Below are positions 26,237-34,666 of a stretch of 46,330 nucleotides of DNA, piece after piece (position 1 is the stretch's first letter; each line of letters opens with the position of its first letter). The translations under genes were made by a program, and so were the position numbers. Origin of the DNA: Rikenellaceae bacterium (GTDB lineage Bacteria; Bacteroidota; Bacteroidia; Bacteroidales; UBA932); NCBI GenBank assembly GCA_900769885.1, contig CAAGIG010000026.1:1-46330 (forward strand), in the 5' to 3' direction. The notes beneath the pieces are model-generated. The model was not told the DNA's origin and did not search any database. It saw nothing but the letters and a program-made list of their open reading frames with translations.

Positions 26237-26268
26237 CAAAAATACGAACAAGCGAGTGAGAAATCAAA
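26237..26268 (-). promoter_or_regulatory. Promoter in repeat unit 1
   Basis: Minus strand TTTG (26265-26268), 20-nt spacer, TATTTTTG (26237-26244): a full match to TTTG-N19-21-TAnnTTTG. Initiation near 26230 gives a leader of about 15 nt before the glycosyltransferase ATG at 26215. Confidence 0.65.
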
Positions 26269-26326
26269 GCCTGTAGCTTTGAATTTATTACAGCAAGCGC
26301 AGTCGTATTTCTGTTGCGTTAAGCAA

Positions 26327-26359
26327 CAAATATACAAACAAGCGAATGAGAAAATCAAA
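26327..26359 (-). promoter_or_regulatory. Promoter in repeat unit 2
   Basis: Minus strand TTTG (26356-26359), 21-nt spacer, TATATTTG (26327-26334). It matches the consensus and points the same way as unit 1, 90 bp further upstream. Confidence 0.55.
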
Positions 26360-26416
26360 GCCTCAGCTTTGAATTTATTACAACGAGCGCAGTCGTATTT
26401 CTGTTGCGTTAAGCAA

Positions 26417-26447
26417 CAAATATACAAACAAGCGAATGAAATACAAA
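26417..26447 (-). promoter_or_regulatory. Promoter in repeat unit 3
   Basis: Minus strand TTTG (26444-26447), 19-nt spacer, TATATTTG (26417-26424). Although the unit is otherwise degenerate, the promoter-like core is kept. Confidence 0.55.
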
Positions 26448-26519
26448 GCTTGCTTTAAGATTTCACAATGAGCGTAGTTGTATTTCTGCCGTTTGTGCAA
26501 ATATGTTCCATAAAAACTT

Positions 26520-26527
26520 TATCTTTG
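26520..26527 (+). promoter_or_regulatory. Candidate -7 box for mutS
   Basis: TATCTTTG matches TAnnTTTG and lies only 4 nt before the mutS ATG, so a start about 7 nt downstream would make the transcript leaderless. The nearest TTTG (26492-26495) is 24 nt upstream, slightly too far. Confidence 0.45.
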
Positions 26528-26531
26528 CGGT

Positions 26532-29213
26532 ATGGCAAAAAAAGAAGATACACCGCTGATAAAGCAATATTATATGTTTAAGGCTGCTCATCCTGAGGCA
26601 CTTTTGCTGATGAGGGTTGGGGACTTTTATGAAACATACGGAGAGGATGCTGTAATAGCAAGCAGGATTTTGGGGATTGTCCTTACCAAAAAGGCAAATG
26701 GAGACCAGGGGCATATTGCACTTGCGGGTTTCCCTCATCACTCGATTGAGAGTTATCTTCCCAAAATGGTCAGAGCCGGCTATAAGGTGGCAGTATGCGA
26801 TCAGCTGGAAGATCCCAAATTTGCCAAAAAATTAGTAAAAAGGGGTGTGACAGAGATAGTTACTCCCGGTGTTGCTTATAGTGACAAGCTTCTTTCACAG
26901 AAGGAGAACAATTTTATCGCATCAATATATTTTCACAAGGACAAAGGGGGAATCGCCTTTTTGGATATTTCCACAGGTACTTTCAAGGTGGCTCAGGGGG
27001 ATTTGAATTACATAGATTTGCTCCTTGCCGATTTTGCCCCAAAAGAGATTCTTGTTCAAAAGGGATTTGAAAAAGGGGTGAGGGAGAGATTTGTGGGTCC
27101 TGCAGGTGGAGTCTATATCTCCACTATGGACGAGTGGGCTTTTGTCTATGAGTCGGGTTACAGAAAATTGGTAAAACATTTCAAAACAGATTCTTTGAAA
27201 GGATTCGGTATTGAGACCACTACTTTGGGAGTAACCGCTGCAGGTGCTTTGCTTTTCTATCTGGAGTCCAACAGACTCGAGGAGACGGAATATTTTGCCC
27301 AAAGGGGGCTTTCGCAGATTTGTTCCATCTCGAGGATTGATGAGAATAATTTTGTATGGCTCGACAGGTTTACAATCAGGAATCTGGAGATATTGGGAGC
27401 AGCCTCGCCGGAGGGAATCTCTTTGTTGGATATTATTGACAAGACTTCATCTCCAATGGGTGCGAGGATGTTAAGAGGCTGGATTGCAATGCCTTCCAAG
27501 TCTCTGCCTGAGATAACCCAAAGGCACGATGCGGTAGAGTTCCTTTTGTCAAAAGAGGAAATTGCTTCGGTGTTGGAGCAGAAAATTTCTGCAATGGGTG
27601 ACCTTGAGAGGATTATTTCAAGGGTTGCTTCGGGGAGGGTATCTCCCAGAGAGGTTGTCCAGTTGCAGAGAGGATTGGATGAACTTTTGCCGATAAAGAG
27701 TCTTTTGAGCGGTAATGGAAAAAATGCTCCTTTGTATAGGGAGGCTTCGATGATTGAGGATTGTGCTGAGCTGAAGGAGATTTTGAGAAAGACTCTTGTG
27801 GAGGAACCTGCGGCGCAGATAGGCAAAGGGGATGTTATAGCACCAGGGGTAGATGCCGAGCTCGATGAACTCAGAAATATCGTCCATAACGGCAAGAGCA
27901 TTATTCAGGACATTCAGCAGAGAGAGACTCAAAGAACAGGTATTACCTCATTGAAAATCAGTTATAACAATGTTTTTGGCTATTATCTAGAGGTTAGGAA
28001 TACCCATAAAGATAAGGTTCCTGCAGAATGGATAAGAAAGCAGACTCTTGTATCTGCCGAGAGGTACATAACTCCGGAGCTGAAGGAGTATGAGGAGAAG
28101 ATTCTTGGGGCTGAGGAGAAGATTTATGCAATAGAGTCGCGGATTTATGCCACTTTGATATCCCAAATCCAGAAGTCTATACCTCAAATTCAGAGAAATG
28201 CAGAGTTGATAGCGAGAATTGACACTCTCCTTTCTTTCTCTATTTGTGCAAAAGAGTATAATTATTGCCGTCCTTTGATGGATGGTGGAGAGATTTTGAG
28301 TATCAAACAAGGTCGTCATCCTGTGATTGAGAGGATGATGAAGGTGGGGGAAGAGTATGTTGCCAATGATTTGTATCTCGACAACAAAAGACAACAGATA
28401 ATAATCCTTACAGGACCCAATATGTCGGGTAAGAGTGCTTTGCTCCGTCAGACTGCGTTGATAGTGCTGATGGCCCAGATTGGCTCTTTTGTTCCTGCAG
28501 AGTCGGCTCATATTGGCTATTTTGACAAAATTTTCACAAGGGTCGGTGCATCTGACAATATCTCTCGCGGAGAGTCTACTTTTATGGTCGAGATGCTCGA
28601 GACTGCTTCGATTTTGAATAACCTCACTCCACGCTCGTTAATCCTTCTGGATGAGATAGGTAGAGGTACAAGTACCTTTGACGGAATGTCTATTGCCTGG
28701 GCTATTGTGGAGTATATTCACACTTATGGAGAGGGGGCAAAAACATTGTTTGCAACCCACTATCACGAGTTGAATGAGCTGGAGGAAAATTACAAAAAGG
28801 TAAAAAACTTCCATATCTCTGTGAAGGAGTCTGATGGAAAAATACTATTTTTGAGGAAATTATGTGAGGGTGGTGTAGCCCACAGTTTCGGTATTCACGT
28901 TGCCCGATTGGCAGGAGTTCCTGCTGAGGTTGTTGCCTCTGCGGAGAAAATCCTGAAGAGACTGGAGGCGGGAAGTCAAAACAAAAACTCCTCAATCAAT
29001 GGCAGAATCAAGTCTTTGCGTGAGAGAAAACGCTCAAAGGGATTTGAGGAGGAACAAGGGGTGCAACTCTCTATTTTTTCTATTGACGATCCATTGCTCG
29101 AGAGTATAAGGGATACTCTCAAAACTGTGGATATGAATAAGATGACGCCTATGGATGCGTTCGATATGCTTCGTGAACTTCAACGCAAAGTGGGCCTGAA
29201 CAATATTAATTAG
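26532..29213 (+). CDS. mutS: DNA mismatch repair protein MutS
   Basis: MutS recognises mismatches and small loops and recruits MutL. The 893-residue protein opens with the mismatch-binding domain, including GDFYETYGEDA (Phe-x-Glu wedge) near residue 33. The connector and clamp follow, then the ATPase with Walker A GPNMSGKS at 628-635, the LLDEIGRGTSTFDG Walker B/signature and the ATHYHEL switch His. The C-terminal helix-turn-helix dimerisation end (MTPMDAFDMLRELQ) is complete. The start fits the family (TPLIKQYYMFKAAHPEA). The permease gene follows by 7 bp. Confidence 0.97.
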   Translation: MAKKEDTPLIKQYYMFKAAHPEALLLMRVGDFYETYGEDAVIASRILGIVLTKKANGDQGHIALAGFPHHSIESYLPKMVRAGYKVAVCDQLEDPKFAKKLVKRGVTEIVTPGVAYSDKLLSQKENNFIASIYFHKDKGGIAFLDISTGTFKVAQGDLNYIDLLLADFAPKEILVQKGFEKGVRERFVGPAGGVYISTMDEWAFVYESGYRKLVKHFKTDSLKGFGIETTTLGVTAAGALLFYLESNRLEETEYFAQRGLSQICSISRIDENNFVWLDRFTIRNLEILGAASPEGISLLDIIDKTSSPMGARMLRGWIAMPSKSLPEITQRHDAVEFLLSKEEIASVLEQKISAMGDLERIISRVASGRVSPREVVQLQRGLDELLPIKSLLSGNGKNAPLYREASMIEDCAELKEILRKTLVEEPAAQIGKGDVIAPGVDAELDELRNIVHNGKSIIQDIQQRETQRTGITSLKISYNNVFGYYLEVRNTHKDKVPAEWIRKQTLVSAERYITPELKEYEEKILGAEEKIYAIESRIYATLISQIQKSIPQIQRNAELIARIDTLLSFSICAKEYNYCRPLMDGGEILSIKQGRHPVIERMMKVGEEYVANDLYLDNKRQQIIILTGPNMSGKSALLRQTALIVLMAQIGSFVPAESAHIGYFDKIFTRVGASDNISRGESTFMVEMLETASILNNLTPRSLILLDEIGRGTSTFDGMSIAWAIVEYIHTYGEGAKTLFATHYHELNELEENYKKVKNFHISVKESDGKILFLRKLCEGGVAHSFGIHVARLAGVPAEVVASAEKILKRLEAGSQNKNSSINGRIKSLRERKRSKGFEEEQGVQLSIFSIDDPLLESIRDTLKTVDMNKMTPMDAFDMLRELQRKVGLNNIN

Positions 29214-29220
29214 ATAATTT

Positions 29221-30459
29221 ATGACTTTTTTTAGTGGGGTTAGATTTGTGGGGAGAGTGATTAAAGAGAATGGATCTTTAAGAGGTCTATTGTCTGTTTT
29301 AGGTGTAGGTGTCGGTCTCTTCTCTATGGTGATGGTAGGTTGTGCGGTTGATTCTTTAAGTTCAAATTTATTCAGCGCTCTGGGTTCTTATTCCGAGAAT
29401 GTTTTGTTTGTCAGTAAAATACCCTTTTCTTCCGATTCCAATGGTTTCAAATACGATTGGTGGGAGTATCTTCAGCGGCCTGAAATATCTTACGATGAAT
29501 ATAAGTATATCGAAAGGGGAATCGGGGATTTGGGAGAAGTTCTCTATTTAAAAAATTCCTCTGCGGCTGTCTCTTCCGAATATAAATCGATAGAGAGTGC
29601 CAATCTTATGATACTCAGTTCGGCAGAGATCGGTCTACTGAATCTGGAAGTGTTTCAGGGGAGATTGATTTCAGATTTTGAGTTTCAAAAGGGGAGTGCA
29701 GTGTGTATGGTCACTCAGAAAATAGCAGACCGTCTTTTTGGCAATATCTCTCCTGTCGGAAAGAAAATAAAAGTTGCAGGGCGCTGGGTGGATATAGTCG
29801 GTGTAACTCGGAGTGCTTCAGCCACAGCTTTGCCTTTGCCAGGGATGCAAACGGGGATAATCATTCCTGTAAATTCCTCATTTTCAATTTGCGGCAGTCC
29901 TGACGGAGGAATGATTGTGGCATCGTTGTCTGAGGGTGTTCAGAGCAGTGTTGCAATAGATAAAATCAGAGTCCTGCTTCGTGGTTATAGAGGACTTTCT
30001 CCTCTGGCAAAGGATAATTTCTCGGTTAACGGGATTTCATATCTGCTCAATGCAATGGAGTCTCTTTTTGAGAGAATAGAACTCATTGGAAATTTGATAG
30101 GAGGTGTCTCCCTGGCAATTGGAATTTTCGGAATTGTAAATATAATGTTTGTTTCAGTCTATCAGAGAAGATTCATTATAGGTCTGAAAAAGGCTTTAGG
30201 GGCGAGGAAGTCTGTCATTATAAGGGAGTTTCTGCTGGAGAGTGTGGTATTGAGCCTATTGGGTGGAGTGGTAGCGATAGTCGCTGTGATGGTGGTCGCC
30301 TTTGTTATAAATACGGTACAGGATTCATTCCATTTTTATCTCTCTTTTGAGAATATTTTGTATGGTGCCCTTATTTCGGTAGCCTCCGGAATAGCAGCAG
30401 GGTCGGTCCCCGCCTGGTATGCAGCGAAAACCGACCCTGTCAAAGTTATGCGTCAGTAA
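29221..30459 (+). CDS. FtsX/MacB-type ABC transporter permease
   Basis: A 412-residue inner-membrane protein with one N-terminal helix (about 22-45), a periplasmic MacB-like core domain (about 50-280) and three C-terminal helices (about 285-315, 340-365, 375-400). KKALGARKSVIIREFLLES is the typical cytoplasmic coupling segment of FtsX-like permeases and it ends in DPVKVMRQ. No ABC ATPase is adjacent, so the partner must be encoded elsewhere. It follows mutS by 7 bp and ends 2 bp from the convergent GH109 gene. Possible cargo: lipoprotein, peptide or drug; undecided. Confidence 0.88.
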   Translation: MTFFSGVRFVGRVIKENGSLRGLLSVLGVGVGLFSMVMVGCAVDSLSSNLFSALGSYSENVLFVSKIPFSSDSNGFKYDWWEYLQRPEISYDEYKYIERGIGDLGEVLYLKNSSAAVSSEYKSIESANLMILSSAEIGLLNLEVFQGRLISDFEFQKGSAVCMVTQKIADRLFGNISPVGKKIKVAGRWVDIVGVTRSASATALPLPGMQTGIIIPVNSSFSICGSPDGGMIVASLSEGVQSSVAIDKIRVLLRGYRGLSPLAKDNFSVNGISYLLNAMESLFERIELIGNLIGGVSLAIGIFGIVNIMFVSVYQRRFIIGLKKALGARKSVIIREFLLESVVLSLLGGVVAIVAVMVVAFVINTVQDSFHFYLSFENILYGALISVASGIAAGSVPAWYAAKTDPVKVMRQ

Positions 30460-30461
30460 TG

Positions 30462-31871
30462 TTATTTTTCTACTGTTGCGAATTTGAATCCGTCTGTTTT
30501 GTTCCAATCTCCACGGGTGAAATCTGGGTATTCTACAGGCATACTTGAGTGGAACATTGAAGCTGCTCCCAACTCAGCCACGCAAGACCATTCTGCTGCA
30601 TCGTATACATCCATATCCAATGGAAGTCCGTTGCGCAAACAGTAGATAAGGCGGTAGTCCATCACGAAGTCCATTCCACCGTGTCCCCCCACTTTCTTTG
30701 CGATTTCTCCCACTTCTTTGTGGATGGGGTGCATATATTTTTGCATCAAAGCATCTCTGGCATCTGCAGGAATAAATCCGTGAGCGTTGAGGTTTTCGTG
30801 GTCGGGAACTTCATCCTTGTCGATATTTTCAGGCAGGAATGTAAAGCCCTGAATAGGATATTTGTTTGCAAATCCTTCAGTACCTGTTAGTTGATAAAGT
30901 CTGTTGTAAGGTCTTGGGGTCATTACATTGTGCTGTATTTCAATCAATTTGCCCAATTCTGTTCTGATAAGTGTGATGGTATGGTCTCCATTTGCACATT
31001 CCTCCAGACCCATTCTCTCTTTAACAAGTTTTTTACCATTTACAGATTTTGTATCCATTGCTACAAGGTGGTTAAGTTTATCTCCTCTGTGGATGTTAAG
31101 AACTTGGCATACAGGACCAAATCCGTGAGTTGCATAAACATCGCCTCTGTGTTTCTGATTGAAATCGAGTCTCCAGTTTCCCTGATAAGCATCCCAGAAG
31201 GGTTCGAGGTTGTGGATATATGCCCCTTCTGCGTGGATAACTTCTCCGAAAAGACCCTGTTGAGCCATATTCAAGGCGGTCATTTCAAAAAAGTCATAGA
31301 CACAGTTTTCAAGGATTGTACAATGTCTTTGTGTTATTTCTGCTGTGTTTACCAGTTGCCAGCACTCAGCAAGGTTTGTAGCAGCAGGAACTTCGATGGC
31401 TGCGTGTTTTCCGTTTTCCATTGCGAAAACTGCCATTTCCACGTGGTTTTGCCAGGGAGTAACGATATAAACAAGGTCGATGTCATCCCTTTTGCACAAC
31501 TCTTTCCATCCCTCCTCTCCAGAATATTCGGCGGCAGCGGGAAGACCTCTTTGAGCAAGGATTTGTCCTGCTTGGGCTACTCTTTCAGGATACAGGTCGC
31601 AAAGAGCTTTAATCTCAACACCTTCGATATGTGTAAATCTTTCGACAGCGCCCGGGCCTCTCATTCCCAGACCGATAAATCCTACTCTTACAACTTCCAT
31701 AGGCTCAGTGCGCAATCCCAAAACCGATTTTTGTCCTGGAATACGCTCTGGGGTTTCAAATACGATTTTGCCATCTACGATGTCATAAGGGACTGTACTT
31801 TCGTATTTTTCAATATTTGTACAAGAAATTGCCGCAAAGGCGACAAATAATGCAAATAATAGTTTTTTCAT
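30462..31871 (-). CDS. GH109-type Gfo/Idh/MocA lipoprotein (alpha-N-acetylgalactosaminidase family)
   Basis: The 469-residue protein has a lipoprotein signal (MKKLLFALFVAFAAISC, Cys17) and an NAD-binding Rossmann start VRVGFIGLGMRGPGAVERF near 60-78. The central part has the family features TPWQNHVEMAVFAMENGKHAAIEVP and HRGDVYATHGFGP. GH109 enzymes cleave terminal alpha-GalNAc (blood-group A type) by an NAD-dependent redox mechanism. Substrate here is inferred from the family. The ATG shares a base with the rsmA stop (TAATG), so translation is probably coupled, an odd pairing of an exported glycosidase with a ribosome modifier. Confidence 0.87.
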   Translation of the reverse strand: MKKLLFALFVAFAAISCTNIEKYESTVPYDIVDGKIVFETPERIPGQKSVLGLRTEPMEVVRVGFIGLGMRGPGAVERFTHIEGVEIKALCDLYPERVAQAGQILAQRGLPAAAEYSGEEGWKELCKRDDIDLVYIVTPWQNHVEMAVFAMENGKHAAIEVPAATNLAECWQLVNTAEITQRHCTILENCVYDFFEMTALNMAQQGLFGEVIHAEGAYIHNLEPFWDAYQGNWRLDFNQKHRGDVYATHGFGPVCQVLNIHRGDKLNHLVAMDTKSVNGKKLVKERMGLEECANGDHTITLIRTELGKLIEIQHNVMTPRPYNRLYQLTGTEGFANKYPIQGFTFLPENIDKDEVPDHENLNAHGFIPADARDALMQKYMHPIHKEVGEIAKKVGGHGGMDFVMDYRLIYCLRNGLPLDMDVYDAAEWSCVAELGAASMFHSSMPVEYPDFTRGDWNKTDGFKFATVEK

Positions 31872-32665
31872 TATTGTTTCTTTTTAAGGAGTGATACCAA
31901 TTCAATAAACATTTCCACAGAGAGTTGCTCTGGTCGGAGATTCAATAGTGGTGAATCTTCAATTTCGTACTCATTCAAAAGTGGTTTGAGCGAGTTGCGT
32001 ATTGTTTTTCTTCGCTGGTTAAATGATGTCTTGACCACTTTTTTAAATAGTTCCTCGTCGCAACCAAGTGATTTTCTGTCGTTTCTCTTGATTCTGATGA
32101 CTGCGGAACGAACTTTTGGCGGTGGTGTGAAAACGTGTGGTTCGACAGTAAAAAGGTACTCGATGTCGTACCAGGCCTGCAACAGAACAGAAAGGATTCC
32201 GTATGCCTTGTTTCCCGAGTCGGAAGCAAGTCTTTCGGCCACCTCTTTTTGGACCATTCCCACAGCGTAGGGGATACTCTCTTTATAATCAAGTATTTTG
32301 AAAAATATCTGTGAAGAGATGTTGTATGGGAAGTTTCCAATGATGCAAAAATCTCCGGGGAAGAACTTCTCAAGTTTCATCCTCAGAAAGTCCTCTTCGT
32401 GCAGTTTTGAAGAGAGAACAGGATATTTCTGCAAAAGATATTCTACAGATTCTGTATCAATTTCTGCAATTTTAAAATCAATATCCTCCCTTTTGAGCAG
32501 ATATTTGGTGAGAACACCTGTTCCTGCTCCCACTTCCATAACTCCCATAGGGGATTCAGTCTTGGTGTTGTCCAAAACTTTAAACAATGCCTCGACAATT
32601 CTCCAGGCAATATCTTCATCATTTAGGAAATGTTGTCCTAATCCTTTTTTTGGTTTTACATACAT
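31871..32665 (-). CDS. rsmA: 16S rRNA dimethyladenosine transferase
   Basis: RsmA (KsgA) dimethylates A1518 and A1519 of 16S rRNA late in 30S assembly. The 264-residue protein opens with KKGLGQHFLND, has the SAM-binding motif EVGAGTGVLTKYLL near 44-57 and the catalytic motif IGNFPYNISSQ near 118-128. The C-terminal helical domain is complete with FNQRRKTIRNSL. It lies 32 bp after the HAD phosphatase gene. Confidence 0.96.
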   Translation of the reverse strand: MYVKPKKGLGQHFLNDEDIAWRIVEALFKVLDNTKTESPMGVMEVGAGTGVLTKYLLKREDIDFKIAEIDTESVEYLLQKYPVLSSKLHEEDFLRMKLEKFFPGDFCIIGNFPYNISSQIFFKILDYKESIPYAVGMVQKEVAERLASDSGNKAYGILSVLLQAWYDIEYLFTVEPHVFTPPPKVRSAVIRIKRNDRKSLGCDEELFKKVVKTSFNQRRKTIRNSLKPLLNEYEIEDSPLLNLRPEQLSVEMFIELVSLLKKKQ

Positions 32666-32697
32666 ATCTGCAAAGATAATAAAACTGATGAATACTT

Positions 32698-33369
32698 TTA
32701 TTTTGAGAGTGATTCTACAATGTCGAGAATCTCCTCAGTTGTATCAACAATCCATTTTGGGGAGAACTTTGCAAGTTCGCTTCGCGGGCGGCATCCCCAA
32801 GTTACTCCAATGGCATTTACCCCTGCATTTATAGCAGTCTGCATATCAACTCCAGAGTCTCCGATGTACAAAATTGCATCTTTATCTTCGGGGGCAATGT
32901 TCGCAATTGTGCAAATCTCGCGGACAATGGACGGATCGGGTTTTACAGGTACATTATCTCTTTGTCCCAATACTGCAACGAATTCTATATCAGGGAAGTA
33001 GTGTTGAATAAGGGCAGATGTGGCCTGCTGGTATTTATTGGATGCCACTGCTATTTTTATATTTCTCTCTTTAAGGTGGTGGAGCAGTGGTATGATTCCT
33101 TCAAAAGGTCTTGTAAAGTCACTTCCGTGCTCATTGTAATATGGAATGAAGGCTTTGCGTATTTTCAAAACATTCTCTTCGCTTTTTTCACCTTCGGGAA
33201 GGGCTCTCTCGAACAGTTTGTTAATGCCGTTGCCGATAAATGTCGCTATAACGCTCGAAGGGTGAGTAGGATAGCCATATAGCGCAAGTGTGTGGTTGGT
33301 GGCTGCTGCTATATCTTCCACGGTATAAAGCAGTGTGCCGTCAAGGTCGAAAATTGCCAGTTTTATCAT
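32698..33369 (-). CDS. HAD-family hydrolase (phosphoglycolate-phosphatase-like)
   Basis: The 223-residue protein carries all HAD motifs: FDLDGTLL with nucleophile Asp8 and acid/base Asp10, ASNKYQ (motif II) near 110, KPDPSIV (motif III Lys) near 143, and YIGDSGVDMQ (motif IV) near 167. A helical cap (about 17-85) marks it as a subfamily IA phosphatase similar to Gph. A role in salvaging 2-phosphoglycolate, or another small phosphate ester, is family inference; it overlaps the glycerate kinase gene by 4 bp, which fits a glycolate/glycerate link. Confidence 0.9.
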   Translation of the reverse strand: MIKLAIFDLDGTLLYTVEDIAAATNHTLALYGYPTHPSSVIATFIGNGINKLFERALPEGEKSEENVLKIRKAFIPYYNEHGSDFTRPFEGIIPLLHHLKERNIKIAVASNKYQQATSALIQHYFPDIEFVAVLGQRDNVPVKPDPSIVREICTIANIAPEDKDAILYIGDSGVDMQTAINAGVNAIGVTWGCRPRSELAKFSPKWIVDTTEEILDIVESLSK

Positions 33370-34562
33370 AATATACCTTTGTTTTTCATTAATTTGGAGA
33401 CCTCTTCGACTATTATTTCTCTTGCGTATGAAAATGGAGATTTGTCGTGAGGGTTGTTGTTCAATTCTATGAAGTCTGAAATACCAATGACCTTGATCTC
33501 TTCTTTGGTGACATTGTCAATTTTCCCTGTGACCAAAAAGAGCGGCTTGTTATATTTTGAACAAATTCTGGCAATTCCAATGGGGAGTTTTCCGGCAAGG
33601 GATTGTCTGTCAAATTTTCCTTCACCGGTAAAAACATAATCGGCAGAGGAGATAGCCTCTTCGAGTCCGAGCATTTCAGCAAAAAGTTCCCAGCCCGGTC
33701 TCATTTCTGCTCCAAGAACAGTGTGGAGGATGAATCCGATTCCACCTGCAGCCCCTGCTCCAGGGAAATTTGCAGAACCTTCCCCATATTTGTCCTCTAT
33801 TGCTTTTGCCCAGATTTTCAGAGAGTTTTCGATTCTTTGCAACTCTTCAGGTGTTCCGCCTTTTTGGGGACCATAGACCATAGTTGCTCCGTTTTCACCG
33901 AGTAATGGATTATTGACATCGCAGGCCACTTTGATTTTTGTCTCTTTCAGATGGGGAGTGACTCCCGATACGAATTTATCCTCAATAGCTGTGATATTCT
34001 CCATAAATTCGGCAAAATCACGGTTTTTGAATACACAATTATTGTGGTATCTGAAGCCTAAAGCGGTCAAAGCTCCAAAACCTGCATCGTTTGTTCCACT
34101 ACCTCCGATTGCGATGGTTATATCTCTGATACCCATATCTTCAATGACATATCGGAGTGTGTCTCCAAATCCGTAGGTGGTGCTCCTGAGGAGATTCCGT
34201 CTCTCTTTGGGAACCAGTGACAGACCGCAGATTGTTGCCATTTCTATAAATGCCGATTTTGAATCATTGTATAGCAGGATGGGGACTTTGATTTGTTCTC
34301 CAATATGATTCAGCGCGTCGATATATTCAATATGATTCTCCTTTCCACTGAGTTTCAGCCCTTTTTCCATCACTTTCAGTGAACCTTCCCCTCCGTCTGC
34401 CATTGCAAAAGTGGTGATGTTTCTCTTTAAATTTTCAATGTCGCATCGGGAATCGAGTCCCCTTTTAAGGATACCGTTTTTAATGGCATCAGCTGCTTCA
34501 GAGGCATTCAGAGTCCCTTTGAATTTGTCAGTTGCAATAACTATTTTAGGAAATTTATCCAT
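33366..34562 (-). CDS. Glycerate kinase (GlxK/GarK family)
   Basis: It phosphorylates glycerate, giving 2- or 3-phosphoglycerate. The 398-residue form starts at ATG 34562 (MDKFPKIVIATDKFKGTL); the longer frame to 34679 overlaps the divergent promoter region and adds 39 unlikely residues. Conserved segments are FAMADGGEGS near 53-62, AIGGSGTNDAG near 152, CDVNNPLLGENGA near 214 and GEGKFDRQSLAGK near 313. It is the first gene of the minus-strand operon with the HAD phosphatase, rsmA and GH109. Confidence 0.93.
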   Translation of the reverse strand: MDKFPKIVIATDKFKGTLNASEAADAIKNGILKRGLDSRCDIENLKRNITTFAMADGGEGSLKVMEKGLKLSGKENHIEYIDALNHIGEQIKVPILLYNDSKSAFIEMATICGLSLVPKERRNLLRSTTYGFGDTLRYVIEDMGIRDITIAIGGSGTNDAGFGALTALGFRYHNNCVFKNRDFAEFMENITAIEDKFVSGVTPHLKETKIKVACDVNNPLLGENGATMVYGPQKGGTPEELQRIENSLKIWAKAIEDKYGEGSANFPGAGAAGGIGFILHTVLGAEMRPGWELFAEMLGLEEAISSADYVFTGEGKFDRQSLAGKLPIGIARICSKYNKPLFLVTGKIDNVTKEEIKVIGISDFIELNNNPHDKSPFSYAREIIVEEVSKLMKNKGIL

Positions 34563-34589
34563 TCTCTTCTCTTTGATACTTTGAGATGA

Positions 34590-34597
34590 CAAAAATA
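34590..34597 (-). promoter_or_regulatory. Candidate -7 box for the glycerate kinase operon
   Basis: TATTTTTG on the minus strand matches TAnnTTTG and would start RNA about 20 nt before the ATG at 34562, supporting that start. No clear -33 TTTG. Confidence 0.4.
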
Positions 34598-34621
34598 CAT
34601 CGTGCATTCGGTTTTTATTGA

Positions 34622-34629
34622 TATATTTG
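34622..34629 (+). promoter_or_regulatory. Candidate -7 box for the DPP7 operon
   Basis: TATATTTG on the plus strand matches TAnnTTTG, giving a leader of about 30 nt to the ATG at 34667. No clear -33 TTTG. Confidence 0.4.
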
Positions 34630-34666
34630 TCATATTTTTTGAAAAATATTTTAAAATTAGATTTAT

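Larger units (their letters stand above)
26236..26490. repeat. Three 90-bp tandem repeats between glycosyltransferase and mutS
   Basis: Units start at 26236, 26326 and 26416, exactly 90 bp apart. Units 1 and 2 are about 90 percent identical; unit 3 is degenerate and ends near 26490. Each unit contains a CAAAGC..GCTTTG palindrome and (units 1-2) a GTTGC..GCAAC palindrome. Each carries a minus-strand promoter-like sequence (separate entries). A minus-strand frame reads through two units because 90 is a multiple of three, but the translation is Cys-rich, lacks a start context and is not a convincing gene. Confidence 0.9.

Noticed and set aside
26227..26427. 66-codon minus-strand Cys-rich frame across the 90-bp repeats
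   Set aside because: It is open only because the 90-bp repeat is a multiple of three; the sequence is better explained as promoter repeats.
26236..26490. CRISPR array
   Set aside because: Repeats are 90 bp, tandem without unique spacers, and no cas gene is present.
30891..31850. 319-codon plus-strand frame opposite the GH109 gene
   Set aside because: Antisense shadow of a well-supported gene; no recognisable domain and unusual composition.
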